From Moraxellaceae bacterium UBA2477 (GTDB lineage: Bacteria > Pseudomonadota > Gammaproteobacteria > Pseudomonadales > Moraxellaceae), in NCBI GenBank assembly GCA_002342025.1, contig DDPD01000047.1:1-50543 (forward strand): a stretch of DNA of 50,543 bases, given 5' to 3'. The position numbers and the translations under genes were made by a program. Positions 32,405 through 41,288 of the stretch are shown one piece after another. The notes below the pieces were generated by a model. It did no database searches. It had not been told where the DNA came from and saw only the letters and a program-made list of their open reading frames with translations. Positions within the stretch are counted from its first letter, which is position 1; each line of letters opens with the position of its first letter.

Positions 32405-35400
32405 CTAAGCACCGTCAATCAATAATTGCTCAATTTCGGAAATGATAGATTGAATTTTTAAGGCCAAATCATCCGGCAAGTCGGCTTGCGAATCGATGGC
32501 TGACTCAATATGTCGAGCATGATCACCTAAAGTCGGCAATCCGACCATCCCCGCCTCACCTGCAATCGCATGCAATGCCGAACGTAACTTTGGCAAACTG
32601 TCAGCGGTCGGCCTTGACAAAAACTCACGCAACAACACCAAGTTTTTGGGCAGGCGAATGGTCAAGAACCGATTCTTGAAGCCCTGTAAGGCCGTAAGCA
32701 ACTCATCATCAATCGAGTCATCATGAGACTCTTCAACCGTCTCTGCAGCACGGGTGTGTTGCAAAACCACAGAGATTAATTGCTCTACATCAAAGGGCTT
32801 CGTAACAAAGCCATTCATCCCTGCCGTGAGCGCAGCATCACGCTGAAAGCCCATAGCCCCAGCGGTTAACGCGATAATGGGCAAATCGACAAACCTTTCG
32901 TTCTCTCGTAAAACGCGTGTAGCCTGATAGCCATCCATACGAGGCATTTGTATGTCCATCAGCACTAAATCAAAGGGAGTCGTAGCATTTAAGACCTGCT
33001 CTACACCGTCCATACCGTCAAAGGCGGTATCAACTTGCGCACCTTCAGACTCCAACATGTATTGTGCGACTTCACGGTTTAAGTCGCTATCGTCTACGAC
33101 CAAGAGCCTCAAGCCTTCCAGTGGCTTATTCAAGCCCGAACCATTGACCTTAAGCTGGCTTTTGGAGCTCGTTTTCGTTGGAACTTTGGAAGCCAGAGCA
33201 AACGGTAGGAGCAACGTAAACTCACTACCTTCTCCAAGTGAACTGTTAACGGAAATTTCACCCCCCATCAATTCAGTCAGTTTACGACTAATTGTTAAAC
33301 CAAGACCTGTCCCGCCATAGCTGCGAGAGGTAGATACATCTGCTTGGTTGAAGGCCTCAAAGATTTGATGACGCTTTTCATCAGCAATACCAATCCCAGT
33401 GTCCTTAACGATGAACTGCAAGCGAACAGTGGACTCACTGATATTGTGAGACACAATATTGACGGAAATATTAATTGACCCACTAGACGTAAATTTAATG
33501 GCATTGCTAAGTAGATTAGTCAGCACTTGGCCCAAGCGTAGCGGGTCGCCAATTAATAAGTTGGCACTATCAGGTAAAGGCGAAACATTGAGTTCGACCT
33601 TTTTATCTCGTATTGCTGCACGAGCAATACTTGAAATATTTTCGATAAGTTCGTTAAGTTTAAATGGAACCTTCTCAATATCGATCTTATTAGCTTCGAT
33701 TTTAGAGAAGTCAAGAACATCATTAACAATCTCCAAAAGACTTTGGCTAGCTAACTGAATTTTATTAACAAGCTGATGAGACGATGCTGGCATCGCCTGT
33801 CGCTCTAGCATATAACACAAGCCCATAATACCGTTGATGGGCGTTCTGACTTCATGACTCATATTTGCCAAAAATTGACTCTTGGCCTCATTAGCTTGCT
33901 CAGCGAATTGTTTGGCCTCCTGCAAAGCCTTATCTTTCAGCAATCGCTCAGTAATATCTTGAGCAATAAAAAGATAGCCTGAAACGTCGCCATTCGCCTC
34001 GCGCATGACCGTTACAGCGAGTGATACTTTGACCGGCTTTCCAGATTGGGTTAAATAGGTCCACTCTTGAACCTCAACACCACACTGCTCCGCCCAATAG
34101 ACTAATACCTGGAAACCTTCAGTATCCTCACCAAAACGTTCCTTTAACTCGCGTCCATGCTGCTCCAGCTCAGAAACACAATGTAAAAACTCATCAGGTT
34201 TTTTTCCAATGACTGTATCAGAAGAATAACCTAGTAAATTTTCAGCACCTGCGTTGAACAACGTAATATTACCGTGTTGGTCAGTCGCAACAATAGACAT
34301 TTGAGAGGCGGCCTTTAGCACGTTTCTGAGCAAATCAGCTACATGAGCGAGCTCTGACTCTGCATTTTTACGCAGCGTAATATCTGTACGAAGTGAAACG
34401 TAGCGTTCAATATTTCCTGCCGGTCCGGTAAATGGCGCAATTACGCTATCGACCCAATATAGTTGTCCACTCTTACTGCGATTACAAACTTCTTTATGCC
34501 AAGCATTTCCAGAAGAAATGGTTCTCCACATGTCCACCCAGAATGACTTTGGATGCTGTGACGAATTAATCATTTGGTGAGTCTGACCGAGAAGCTCCTC
34601 TCGAGAATATCCACTAACTCGACAGAAGTTATCGTTAACTTCAATAATTCGGCCGCGATTATCAGTGACAGAATAAAGCATCTGTTGACTAATAGTACTC
34701 AGCAAAACTTGATTATGGCGGAGCAACGACTCTAGCTGTAATCTACTATTATTTACATCAGTGATATCATTGATAATTGCGTAAAAACCTTTTACTTCAC
34801 CATCAATAATATCAGGAATATACTGAGAAATACTGTGACGCGCGACGCCACCTCCATTAGACTTTATAGTGCGCTCAAACTTTTGAGGCTCCCCAGCCAG
34901 AACCCCATCAATGTACTTTTTATTATCCTCATAAAGCTCCTCTCCCAAAACTTCTCTCATCGTTTTGCCTTTGAGGATAGTATGATTCAGACCAAACCAA
35001 TCACTGTACGCGTTGTTTGCTACGCGATTGATTAAGTTTTTGTCCCAATACCCAATCATGGATGGCATTGAGTCAAAGATCATTTGTAAATCACGCTGCG
35101 CAATATCTAACTCAGCGGTACGTGATACAACTTCATTTTCAAGGTTTTCGTTTAGTAATCTGAGTTGCTCTTCAGAATAAACTTGAAGTGAAACATCTCT
35201 AACAAACATGGCGTAACCTTGGCTACCATCGACGCCTTGATTCACCTGAAAAATAGTCATGTCGGCATGAAAATAATCACCGCCTCTACATTTAAGCCTT
35301 GAAACAAAATGTGATACAGATTCTCCAGAACACACTTTATTCAGTATAATTTCATGCGCTTCCCAAGAACTATCAGGAACAAACAATTTTTTGAAACTTT

Positions 35401-36610
35401 TGCCAAGGACTTGATCCTGGCTATACTCAAATATTTTTTCAGCAGCTTCATTCCATGAAGTGATAATCCCATTCAAGTCAAAAGATACGATAGCATCATT
35501 AGCATTACTAATAATTGCACCAAGTTTCGCCTCATCAGATATCATTCTAATTCTACGAGAATTATTAATGGCAAAGAAGTATCCGACCACCGCCAAAAGA
35601 AAACTTGAAAATATCATTAGCAGAAATATTGGCAGCGAGCTACGATAGTTTTTGCTGTAGAAATCTTTGGTCGGCGTGAAGAAAAAATACCAATCCTGGC
35701 CATAGATATTTGCTTTTTGGCTATAGGAAATGTCGTCACCTACAACTTCTAAATGATTAGCGCCTGAATGAAGATTTATTTTTTCACCAAATATGTTTTT
35801 CGCGTAAATTTTTATATTTACCGAATTCTGCATGGCATAGAAATCATCCATTAGATTATCCACCATTAATGGTGAATATGTTAAGCCAAAAGAATTACTA
35901 TATCTATCGGAATTAATTTCTTTTTCGTCTAGATTCTTATAAACCGGCATAAACATGAGCAAGCCATTATTAACTTTTCTTTCATTCTGAACCAAAGTTA
36001 TTGGCGGAGTTAGCATAGCTTTATTTTTATTTACAGCCTCCATGAGAGCTTTTAACCGATTTTCTTCAGAAGCAACATCCAAGCCTATAGCTCTTAAATT
36101 AATATCTGATGGCTCAATATACTCAATAACCCAGTAGTCTCCTTGATGCGCACTAAAAGCTTTAACTCTAAAACCAGGAAAACTATCTTTTCTAGCGTTA
36201 TACAAAAATTGATCGTAATTTTTACGCTCTACTTTTCTTATAAAACCTACACCATTTGCACCCGGAAATTCACGCTCAATATTTCTATCATTAAAAAAAT
36301 CTTTGTAGTTTTCTCTCTCAATATTTTCAATGCCAATTGTATATATTAGACTACGAAGATCACTTAGTAGAAGTTCGTACTTTGAAAGTATGTTTTGAAT
36401 TTTCTCAATAGAATATCTCGATTCTCTCTCAAACTCTGATTGCAAATCTCTTTTATGTTGGACGTAAATTATGCTGCTTAATAAAATAGAAAGCGCCAAA
36501 GCCACCAAAAATAGTGCTACAGAAAAGACTACCGGACTATAGCCATATAATTTAGCTCTTAACCATAAAGTTAATTTATTTTCTTTGGCTTTAATCATTA
36601 CTCTATCCAA
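32405..36610 (-). CDS. CHASE-PAS hybrid sensor histidine kinase with receiver and HPt domains
   Basis: 1401 residues. Order of domains: helix at about 24-48; periplasmic CHASE domain about 65-290 (FPGANGVGFIRKVERKNYDQF, AIGLDVASEENRLKALMEA); second helix about 325-345; four PAS-type domains between about 355 and 895; HisKA with phosphorylated His919 (FLANMSHEVRTPING); ATPase domain (LLSNAIKFTSSG, DTGIGI, GGTGLGLTI); receiver with Asp1219 (LVLMDIQMPRMDGY); HPt with His1347 (LHAIAGEAGMVG). This is a complete phosphorelay in one protein; the output regulator is not nearby. The sensor half is much more AT-rich than anything else in the window, which suggests recent transfer. The alternative start is Met5. 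Confidence 0.93.
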   Translation of the reverse strand: MDRVMIKAKENKLTLWLRAKLYGYSPVVFSVALFLVALALSILLSSIIYVQHKRDLQSEFERESRYSIEKIQNILSKYELLLSDLRSLIYTIGIENIERENYKDFFNDRNIEREFPGANGVGFIRKVERKNYDQFLYNARKDSFPGFRVKAFSAHQGDYWVIEYIEPSDINLRAIGLDVASEENRLKALMEAVNKNKAMLTPPITLVQNERKVNNGLLMFMPVYKNLDEKEINSDRYSNSFGLTYSPLMVDNLMDDFYAMQNSVNIKIYAKNIFGEKINLHSGANHLEVVGDDISYSQKANIYGQDWYFFFTPTKDFYSKNYRSSLPIFLLMIFSSFLLAVVGYFFAINNSRRIRMISDEAKLGAIISNANDAIVSFDLNGIITSWNEAAEKIFEYSQDQVLGKSFKKLFVPDSSWEAHEIILNKVCSGESVSHFVSRLKCRGGDYFHADMTIFQVNQGVDGSQGYAMFVRDVSLQVYSEEQLRLLNENLENEVVSRTAELDIAQRDLQMIFDSMPSMIGYWDKNLINRVANNAYSDWFGLNHTILKGKTMREVLGEELYEDNKKYIDGVLAGEPQKFERTIKSNGGGVARHSISQYIPDIIDGEVKGFYAIINDITDVNNSRLQLESLLRHNQVLLSTISQQMLYSVTDNRGRIIEVNDNFCRVSGYSREELLGQTHQMINSSQHPKSFWVDMWRTISSGNAWHKEVCNRSKSGQLYWVDSVIAPFTGPAGNIERYVSLRTDITLRKNAESELAHVADLLRNVLKAASQMSIVATDQHGNITLFNAGAENLLGYSSDTVIGKKPDEFLHCVSELEQHGRELKERFGEDTEGFQVLVYWAEQCGVEVQEWTYLTQSGKPVKVSLAVTVMREANGDVSGYLFIAQDITERLLKDKALQEAKQFAEQANEAKSQFLANMSHEVRTPINGIMGLCYMLERQAMPASSHQLVNKIQLASQSLLEIVNDVLDFSKIEANKIDIEKVPFKLNELIENISSIARAAIRDKKVELNVSPLPDSANLLIGDPLRLGQVLTNLLSNAIKFTSSGSINISVNIVSHNISESTVRLQFIVKDTGIGIADEKRHQIFEAFNQADVSTSRSYGGTGLGLTISRKLTELMGGEISVNSSLGEGSEFTLLLPFALASKVPTKTSSKSQLKVNGSGLNKPLEGLRLLVVDDSDLNREVAQYMLESEGAQVDTAFDGMDGVEQVLNATTPFDLVLMDIQMPRMDGYQATRVLRENERFVDLPIIALTAGAMGFQRDAALTAGMNGFVTKPFDVEQLISVVLQHTRAAETVEESHDDSIDDELLTALQGFKNRFLTIRLPKNLVLLREFLSRPTADSLPKLRSALHAIAGEAGMVGLPTLGDHARHIESAIDSQADLPDDLALKIQSIISEIEQLLIDGA

Positions 36611-36838
36611 TTCATAGTTTACGCTTTACCGGCAAACTTGTTCTTCTTTGTTCAATTTAACACTACTGCTTCATTCGAATCTTTTAACCCACGTTACGTA
36701 CTAAATATGTAGTGTTTTGGCACATTCTTCCTTTCTAACTATGTCCCCTAATGACCGATTTTCGTCAGGCTTCAAGCTACCCTGCGAGTGACCCAGTAGT
36801 CATATTTATTGTGTTATCTAGACTTATAAGGTGGCTCC
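36611..36838. promoter_or_regulatory. AT-rich divergent promoter region, kinase and PF10118 gene
   Basis: 228 bases between divergent starts, AT-rich near the kinase. A good ribosome-binding site for the plus-strand gene (AAGGTGG, 36828-36834) and a possible TTATAA just before it can be seen. No inverted repeats of note and no reliable -35/-10 pair. Confidence 0.35.
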
Positions 36839-37678
36839 ATGATTAGCAGAACTCCAGTCCCAATCACGGTACGACGCATGGACTTTGATATCCCTGCTCT
36901 GCCGCGATACTGGTACAAAGGGAATGTGTGGATCACACACTTCATGAATGCACTATCCACCACCTTCCCTGATGGTGAGCGCTTTTTTATTCATGCAGTT
37001 CGCAATTATGAAAACGAGATTACGGACCCAGAATTACGAGCTCAGATTCGGGCGTTCATTGGTCAAGAGGCCAATCACGGTAAAGAACACGAAGCCTTTA
37101 ATCAGGCCTTAATTGATCAACACAAGCTACCGCTTGAGTCCAAAATCACCTTCATGAAAAAAGCGCTGAGTTTCGCTAAGAAGCGCTATTCACGGCGGGA
37201 GCAGTTGGCCCTCACCGTGGGTTTTGAGCACTTCACGGCCATCTTGGCTAACCTTATGTTGAAACAAACGGATTTTGTTGAAGATATTCAAGGCGTCTAT
37301 GCCGACATGTTTATGTGGCATGCCGTCGAAGAAACGGAGCATAAAGCCGTTGCTTTTGATGTGTTTACCGCCACAGAAGACGACTACTTGCTGCGAGTTA
37401 GGGGTATGGCACAGGCCACCTTCTTCTTCCTGCTGATTACGCTTCGTATGCAATACAGCCTGCTCAAGCACGACAATCAGCTTGGAAACTGGCGAGATGC
37501 TTTAGGCTTCGCCAAATTCTTGCTGGTGAAGCCGGGCATGCTGACTCGCATTATCCCGGAGTACCTAGATTTCTACCGTCCCGGCTTCCACCCCTGGCAG
37601 CACGATAATCGCCACCTCATCGCAGCGCGTGTGAAAGCCTTGGAAAGCTATGCGTTAAAAACGATTCAAGCAGCCTAG
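36839..37678 (+). CDS. PF10118 ferritin-like 'metal-dependent hydrolase' (paralogue 1)
   Basis: 279 residues of the PF10118 family, known only as putative metal-dependent hydrolases. Conserved acidic and histidine clusters fit a di-iron, ferritin-like four-helix core: GERFFIHAVRNYEN, FIGQEANHGKEHEAFN, GFEHFTAIL and WHAVEETEHKAVAFD. The C-terminal half has a hydrophobic helix (AQATFFFLLITLRMQ) followed by PEYLDFYRPGFHPWQHDN. The reaction is unknown; members are common in bacteria with lipid and hydrocarbon metabolism. A paralogue of similar length lies at 43686-44543. The stop is 4 bases from that of the convergent amine oxidase gene. Confidence 0.87.
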   Translation: MISRTPVPITVRRMDFDIPALPRYWYKGNVWITHFMNALSTTFPDGERFFIHAVRNYENEITDPELRAQIRAFIGQEANHGKEHEAFNQALIDQHKLPLESKITFMKKALSFAKKRYSRREQLALTVGFEHFTAILANLMLKQTDFVEDIQGVYADMFMWHAVEETEHKAVAFDVFTATEDDYLLRVRGMAQATFFFLLITLRMQYSLLKHDNQLGNWRDALGFAKFLLVKPGMLTRIIPEYLDFYRPGFHPWQHDNRHLIAARVKALESYALKTIQAA

Positions 37679-37682
37679 CCCA

Positions 37683-39074
37683 TTAACGCTGCCGAGCCGC
37701 TAACACTTGCTCGGCAGCACGTTCCCCGGACAAAACAGCCCCTTCTAAATAGCCGGTCCAATAGCCGGGCAGCTCAGTTCCCGCCCAAAAAATCTGGCCG
37801 ACGGGCCGCGATAGGGCATCGCGATATTGCGTTAAAGCCCCCACAGCAGAGATCGCCGTCGGCCCGCCCAGGCTATAACCTTCTTGCGTCCAATCTTGAA
37901 CAATGCAGTTCAGTGGCATCAGCGCCGCTTCGCCAAAACAACGCGCAAAAGCAGACAAGACTTGCTCGCGTAGTGCTTCAGGTGACATTTGTTGCGCTAG
38001 CGCTAAATGCGCGCCACCAATAAAGGCGAGAAGTGCGCCTTCATTGCCCTGCGCAGGAGATACATCAAAAACAAGATTCACTAAGCCATCCGTCAAAACG
38101 GCTGTGCCATTTAAGCCGGCATCCCGCCAAAACGGGCGATCATAAATGGCCTCGTACTTCATAAGACGCCCCATTCGCATCTGCGCCAAATGGCTAAGTT
38201 GCGCTTGCGGTAAAGCGGGCTCAAAGCCTAGGCTGGGCCGCAGTAAGGGCGGGACGGTAACGATGACGTGCTGAGCCTGCCAAACACGCTCTCCGGCCAC
38301 GACGGTAATACCCTCGTCGTTTTGGCTGATGCGATGCACCGGGGCATTCAACACCACGGCATCCCCCAAGCTGGCTGCCAGCGCGAGCGACACGGACTGA
38401 CTGCCCAGCGCAAAGCGCTGGTCTTGCGCACCGTCGATGCTCGCCGTTAGGCGATTAAACGTACCCAAATGAGTTTCATCCCCAGCCGCCGCGATGTAAT
38501 GCAATGCATAGAGCAGCGACATCTCGTGGGCATTAGCACCCCACACGGTTTCAAACGTGGCTTCGGCCAACACACGGGTGCGCTCTTGCCATATTTGCTG
38601 ACGCAGCCAGTCGCCCAGTGTTTGGCTATCCCAGGCTTGAGCGTTTACCGCATCCCAAGGACGACCGACCGGCACGGTGGCGGCCATAGCGTTCAGTCGA
38701 TGCTCTAACTTCAGCAGATCGGGAAGAATGCGCCAATCATGGGGCGCTCCACTGGTGGAGATTAAACCCAGCAGCTTGTCGCCATGCACCTTGCGGGAGT
38801 TGCCGACACAATACACAGAGCGCCCTTCGCGCCCCTGAGTAACCGTTTTCAGGCCAAATTCTTTGGCTAAGGCCAGCATCCGATTTTGCGTTGGGCCTAT
38901 CCAAGCGCCGCCGCGATCCACTGGCGTCTGCCCATGCCATTCCGTCCAGCTACGTCCACCAACGCGATCGCGTGCTTCTAGAACCTGCACGCTCACACCT
39001 TGCTGCTGTAGTCGTCGAGCGGCGCTCAAGCCCGCTAGGCCTGCCCCAACAATAAGCACTTCTGGCATATCCAT
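37683..39074 (-). CDS. flavin-containing amine oxidase
   Basis: 463 residues. The FAD-binding Rossmann motif at the N-terminus is complete (IVGAGLAGLSAARRLQQQG, with GxGxxG at residues 9-14, then VLEARDRVGGRSWTEW). The rest follows the monoamine oxidase pattern: RGGAWIGPTQNRMLALA, HVIVTVPPLLRPSLGFEPALP, and the C-terminal FAD segment GQIFWAGTELPGYWTGYLEGAVLSGERAA. It oxidises an amine to an imine, releasing hydrogen peroxide; primary or secondary amines or polyamines are possible substrates. No signal peptide. It lies between a PF10118 gene and metG, in the segment that separates apbC from metG. Confidence 0.9.
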   Translation of the reverse strand: MDMPEVLIVGAGLAGLSAARRLQQQGVSVQVLEARDRVGGRSWTEWHGQTPVDRGGAWIGPTQNRMLALAKEFGLKTVTQGREGRSVYCVGNSRKVHGDKLLGLISTSGAPHDWRILPDLLKLEHRLNAMAATVPVGRPWDAVNAQAWDSQTLGDWLRQQIWQERTRVLAEATFETVWGANAHEMSLLYALHYIAAAGDETHLGTFNRLTASIDGAQDQRFALGSQSVSLALAASLGDAVVLNAPVHRISQNDEGITVVAGERVWQAQHVIVTVPPLLRPSLGFEPALPQAQLSHLAQMRMGRLMKYEAIYDRPFWRDAGLNGTAVLTDGLVNLVFDVSPAQGNEGALLAFIGGAHLALAQQMSPEALREQVLSAFARCFGEAALMPLNCIVQDWTQEGYSLGGPTAISAVGALTQYRDALSRPVGQIFWAGTELPGYWTGYLEGAVLSGERAAEQVLAARQR

Positions 39075-39184
39075 AACAGCTTCCCAACGTAGACGATTAA
39101 CGACATGAGGTTTTGCAAGGCAGTGTAATGCTGCAGGGCGATGCTATCATTACCCACCTGTTTTCTGACCTAACGAAGTTGCTC

Positions 39185-41257
39185 ATGACCCGTCGCCTGC
39201 TCGTTACCAGCGCCCTGCCCTACGCCAACGGCCCGATCCACCTCGGCCATCTCGTTGAATACATCCAGACCGATATCTGGGTGCGCTTCCAGCGCGCTCG
39301 CGGTCATGAAGCGCATTATGTTTGCGCCGACGACGCTCATGGCACCGCCATCATGCTCAAGGCCGAGCAGAACGGCCTGCCGCCAGAGCAGCAAATCGCC
39401 AACGTGAAGGCCGAGCACGAGCGTGATTTCGCCGGTTTCGGCATTCGTTTCGACAACTATCACTCCACGCACTCCGACGAGAACCGCGCCCGCGCCTCGC
39501 AGATCTACACTCGCCTGCGTGATGGCATCCCTGGCGCAGCGGCTGACTCACTTCAGGCCGGTGGTCATATCGCCACGCGCGCCATCCGCCAGCTCTTTGA
39601 CCCGGAAAAGCAGCTTTTTCTGGCCGACCGCTTCATCAAGGGCGACTGCCCGAAGTGCGGCGCGCTGGATCAGTACGGCGACTCCTGCGAAGTCTGCGGT
39701 GCCACCTACTCGCCGACCGAGCTGAAAAACCCGCGCTCGACCATCTCCGGCGCCACGCCAATCGAGAAAGAGTCCGAGCACTACTTCTTTAAGCTGCCGA
39801 ATTTCGAGGCCATGCTGAAGGCGTGGACACGCAGCGGCACCTTGCAGGAAGAAGTCGCCAACAAGCTTGCCGAGTGGTTCGAGTCCGGCCTCGCCGACTG
39901 GGATATCTCGCGGGATGCGCCCTACTTCGGCTTCGAGATTCCGGATGCGCCGGGCAAGTACTTCTATGTCTGGCTGGACGCCCCAGTGGGCTACATGGCC
40001 AGCTTCGAGAACCTGTGTGCCAAAACCGGACTGAACTTCGATGACTACTGGGGCGTGGGCAGCGACACCGAGCTCTACCACTTCATCGGCAAAGACATCG
40101 TCTATTTCCACGCCCTGTTCTGGCCGGCGATGCTCGAAGGCGCGGGCTACCGCAAGCCGACCGGCGTGTTCGCGCACGGCTTCCTGACCGTGAACGGCCA
40201 GAAGATGTCGAAGTCGCGCGGCACCTTCATCCAGGCGCAGACCTACCTCAAGCACCTGAATCCGGAATACCTGCGCTACTACTTCGCGGCCAAGCTCTCG
40301 GGCAAGGTCGAAGACATCGACCTCAACCTCGAAGATTTCACCCTGCGTGTGAACTCGGATCTGGTCGGCAAGGTCGTCAACATCGCCAGCCGCTGCGCCG
40401 GTTTTATTAGCAAGCGCTTCGATGGCCAGCTCAGTGCAGACTGCGCCGAGCCGCAGCTGCTTTCCGACTTCATCGCCGCCGGCGACAGCATAGCCGCGCA
40501 TTACGAAGCCCGTGAATTCGGCCGCGCCATCCGCGAGATCATGGCGTTGGCTGACCGCGCCAATCAGTACATCGACGAGAAGAAGCCGTGGGCGCTGGCC
40601 AAGGTCGAGGGTATGGATGTCGAAGTTCAGGCCGTGTGCTCAGTTGGCCTCAACTTGTTCCGCCAGCTCATGACCTATCTCGCACCGGTGCTGCCGGCCA
40701 TGGCCGAGGCCAGCGCCGGCTTCCTGAATCTGCCCGACTTCCATTGGGAGTCCCGCCGTTCCCTGCTCCTCGGTCAGCACATCCAAACCTTCCAAGCGCT
40801 GATGACTCGCGTCGATCCAGCGCTGGTGGCGGCGATGGTGGCGGACTCGACGGACTCGCTGGCCAATGCCCAGCCGGTTGCTGCTGCGCCGGCCAAAGCT
40901 GCCGCAAAGCACGCCGAGGCAACGCCCGCGACCATCGGCATCGATGACTTTGCCAAGGTCGATCTGCGCGTTGCGCGCATCGTCTCAGCCGAGCACGTAG
41001 AAGGTGCCGACAAGCTGCTGCGCCTCACGCTCGACCTCGGCGGCGAAACCCGCCAGGTCTTCTCCGGCATCAAGAGCGCCTACCCGGAACCGCAGGTGTT
41101 GGTCGGCCGCCTCACCGTCATGGTTGCCAACCTCGCCCCGCGCAAGATGAAATTTGGCATGAGCGAAGGCATGGTGCTGGCCGCCGGTCCCGGTGGTAGC
41201 GACATCTTCCTGCTCACACCGGACGAGGGCGCGCAACCGGGCATGGCGGTGAAGTAA
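39185..41257 (+). CDS. metG: methionyl-tRNA synthetase
   Basis: 690 residues, class I synthetase charging initiator and elongator tRNA-Met. The HIGH motif is HLGH (residues 19-22), the zinc knuckle CPKCGALDQYGDSCEVCG sits at about 155-172, and the KMSKS motif is at about 340-344 (NGQKMSKSRG). The C-terminal Trbp111-like tRNA-binding domain, from about residue 585 (IGIDDFAKVDLRVARIVSAE), is present. An alanine-rich linker joins them. I start at 39185 (MTRRLLVTSALPYANG, the standard N-terminus); in-frame codons upstream to 39113 have no similarity to the family. The gene shows strong codon bias, as expected of a highly expressed gene. Confidence 0.97.
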   Translation: MTRRLLVTSALPYANGPIHLGHLVEYIQTDIWVRFQRARGHEAHYVCADDAHGTAIMLKAEQNGLPPEQQIANVKAEHERDFAGFGIRFDNYHSTHSDENRARASQIYTRLRDGIPGAAADSLQAGGHIATRAIRQLFDPEKQLFLADRFIKGDCPKCGALDQYGDSCEVCGATYSPTELKNPRSTISGATPIEKESEHYFFKLPNFEAMLKAWTRSGTLQEEVANKLAEWFESGLADWDISRDAPYFGFEIPDAPGKYFYVWLDAPVGYMASFENLCAKTGLNFDDYWGVGSDTELYHFIGKDIVYFHALFWPAMLEGAGYRKPTGVFAHGFLTVNGQKMSKSRGTFIQAQTYLKHLNPEYLRYYFAAKLSGKVEDIDLNLEDFTLRVNSDLVGKVVNIASRCAGFISKRFDGQLSADCAEPQLLSDFIAAGDSIAAHYEAREFGRAIREIMALADRANQYIDEKKPWALAKVEGMDVEVQAVCSVGLNLFRQLMTYLAPVLPAMAEASAGFLNLPDFHWESRRSLLLGQHIQTFQALMTRVDPALVAAMVADSTDSLANAQPVAAAPAKAAAKHAEATPATIGIDDFAKVDLRVARIVSAEHVEGADKLLRLTLDLGGETRQVFSGIKSAYPEPQVLVGRLTVMVANLAPRKMKFGMSEGMVLAAGPGGSDIFLLTPDEGAQPGMAVK

Positions 41258-41266
41258 ATGCTGCTT

Positions 41267-41288
41267 ACCGGCCCTTCTTAGGGCCGGT
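41267..41288. terminator. hairpin between metG and HMG-CoA reductase genes
   Basis: ACCGGCCC (41267-41274) pairs with GGGCCGGT (41281-41288) around TTCTTA. It overlaps the reductase stop codon and lies 9 bases after the metG stop, so it can act for both convergent genes. There is no long T run, so it may need Rho or act as an mRNA-end stabiliser. Confidence 0.55.

Noticed and set aside
39548..40501. 317-codon open frame antisense to metG
   Set aside because: Same cause, high-GC third positions of metG; no plausible product.
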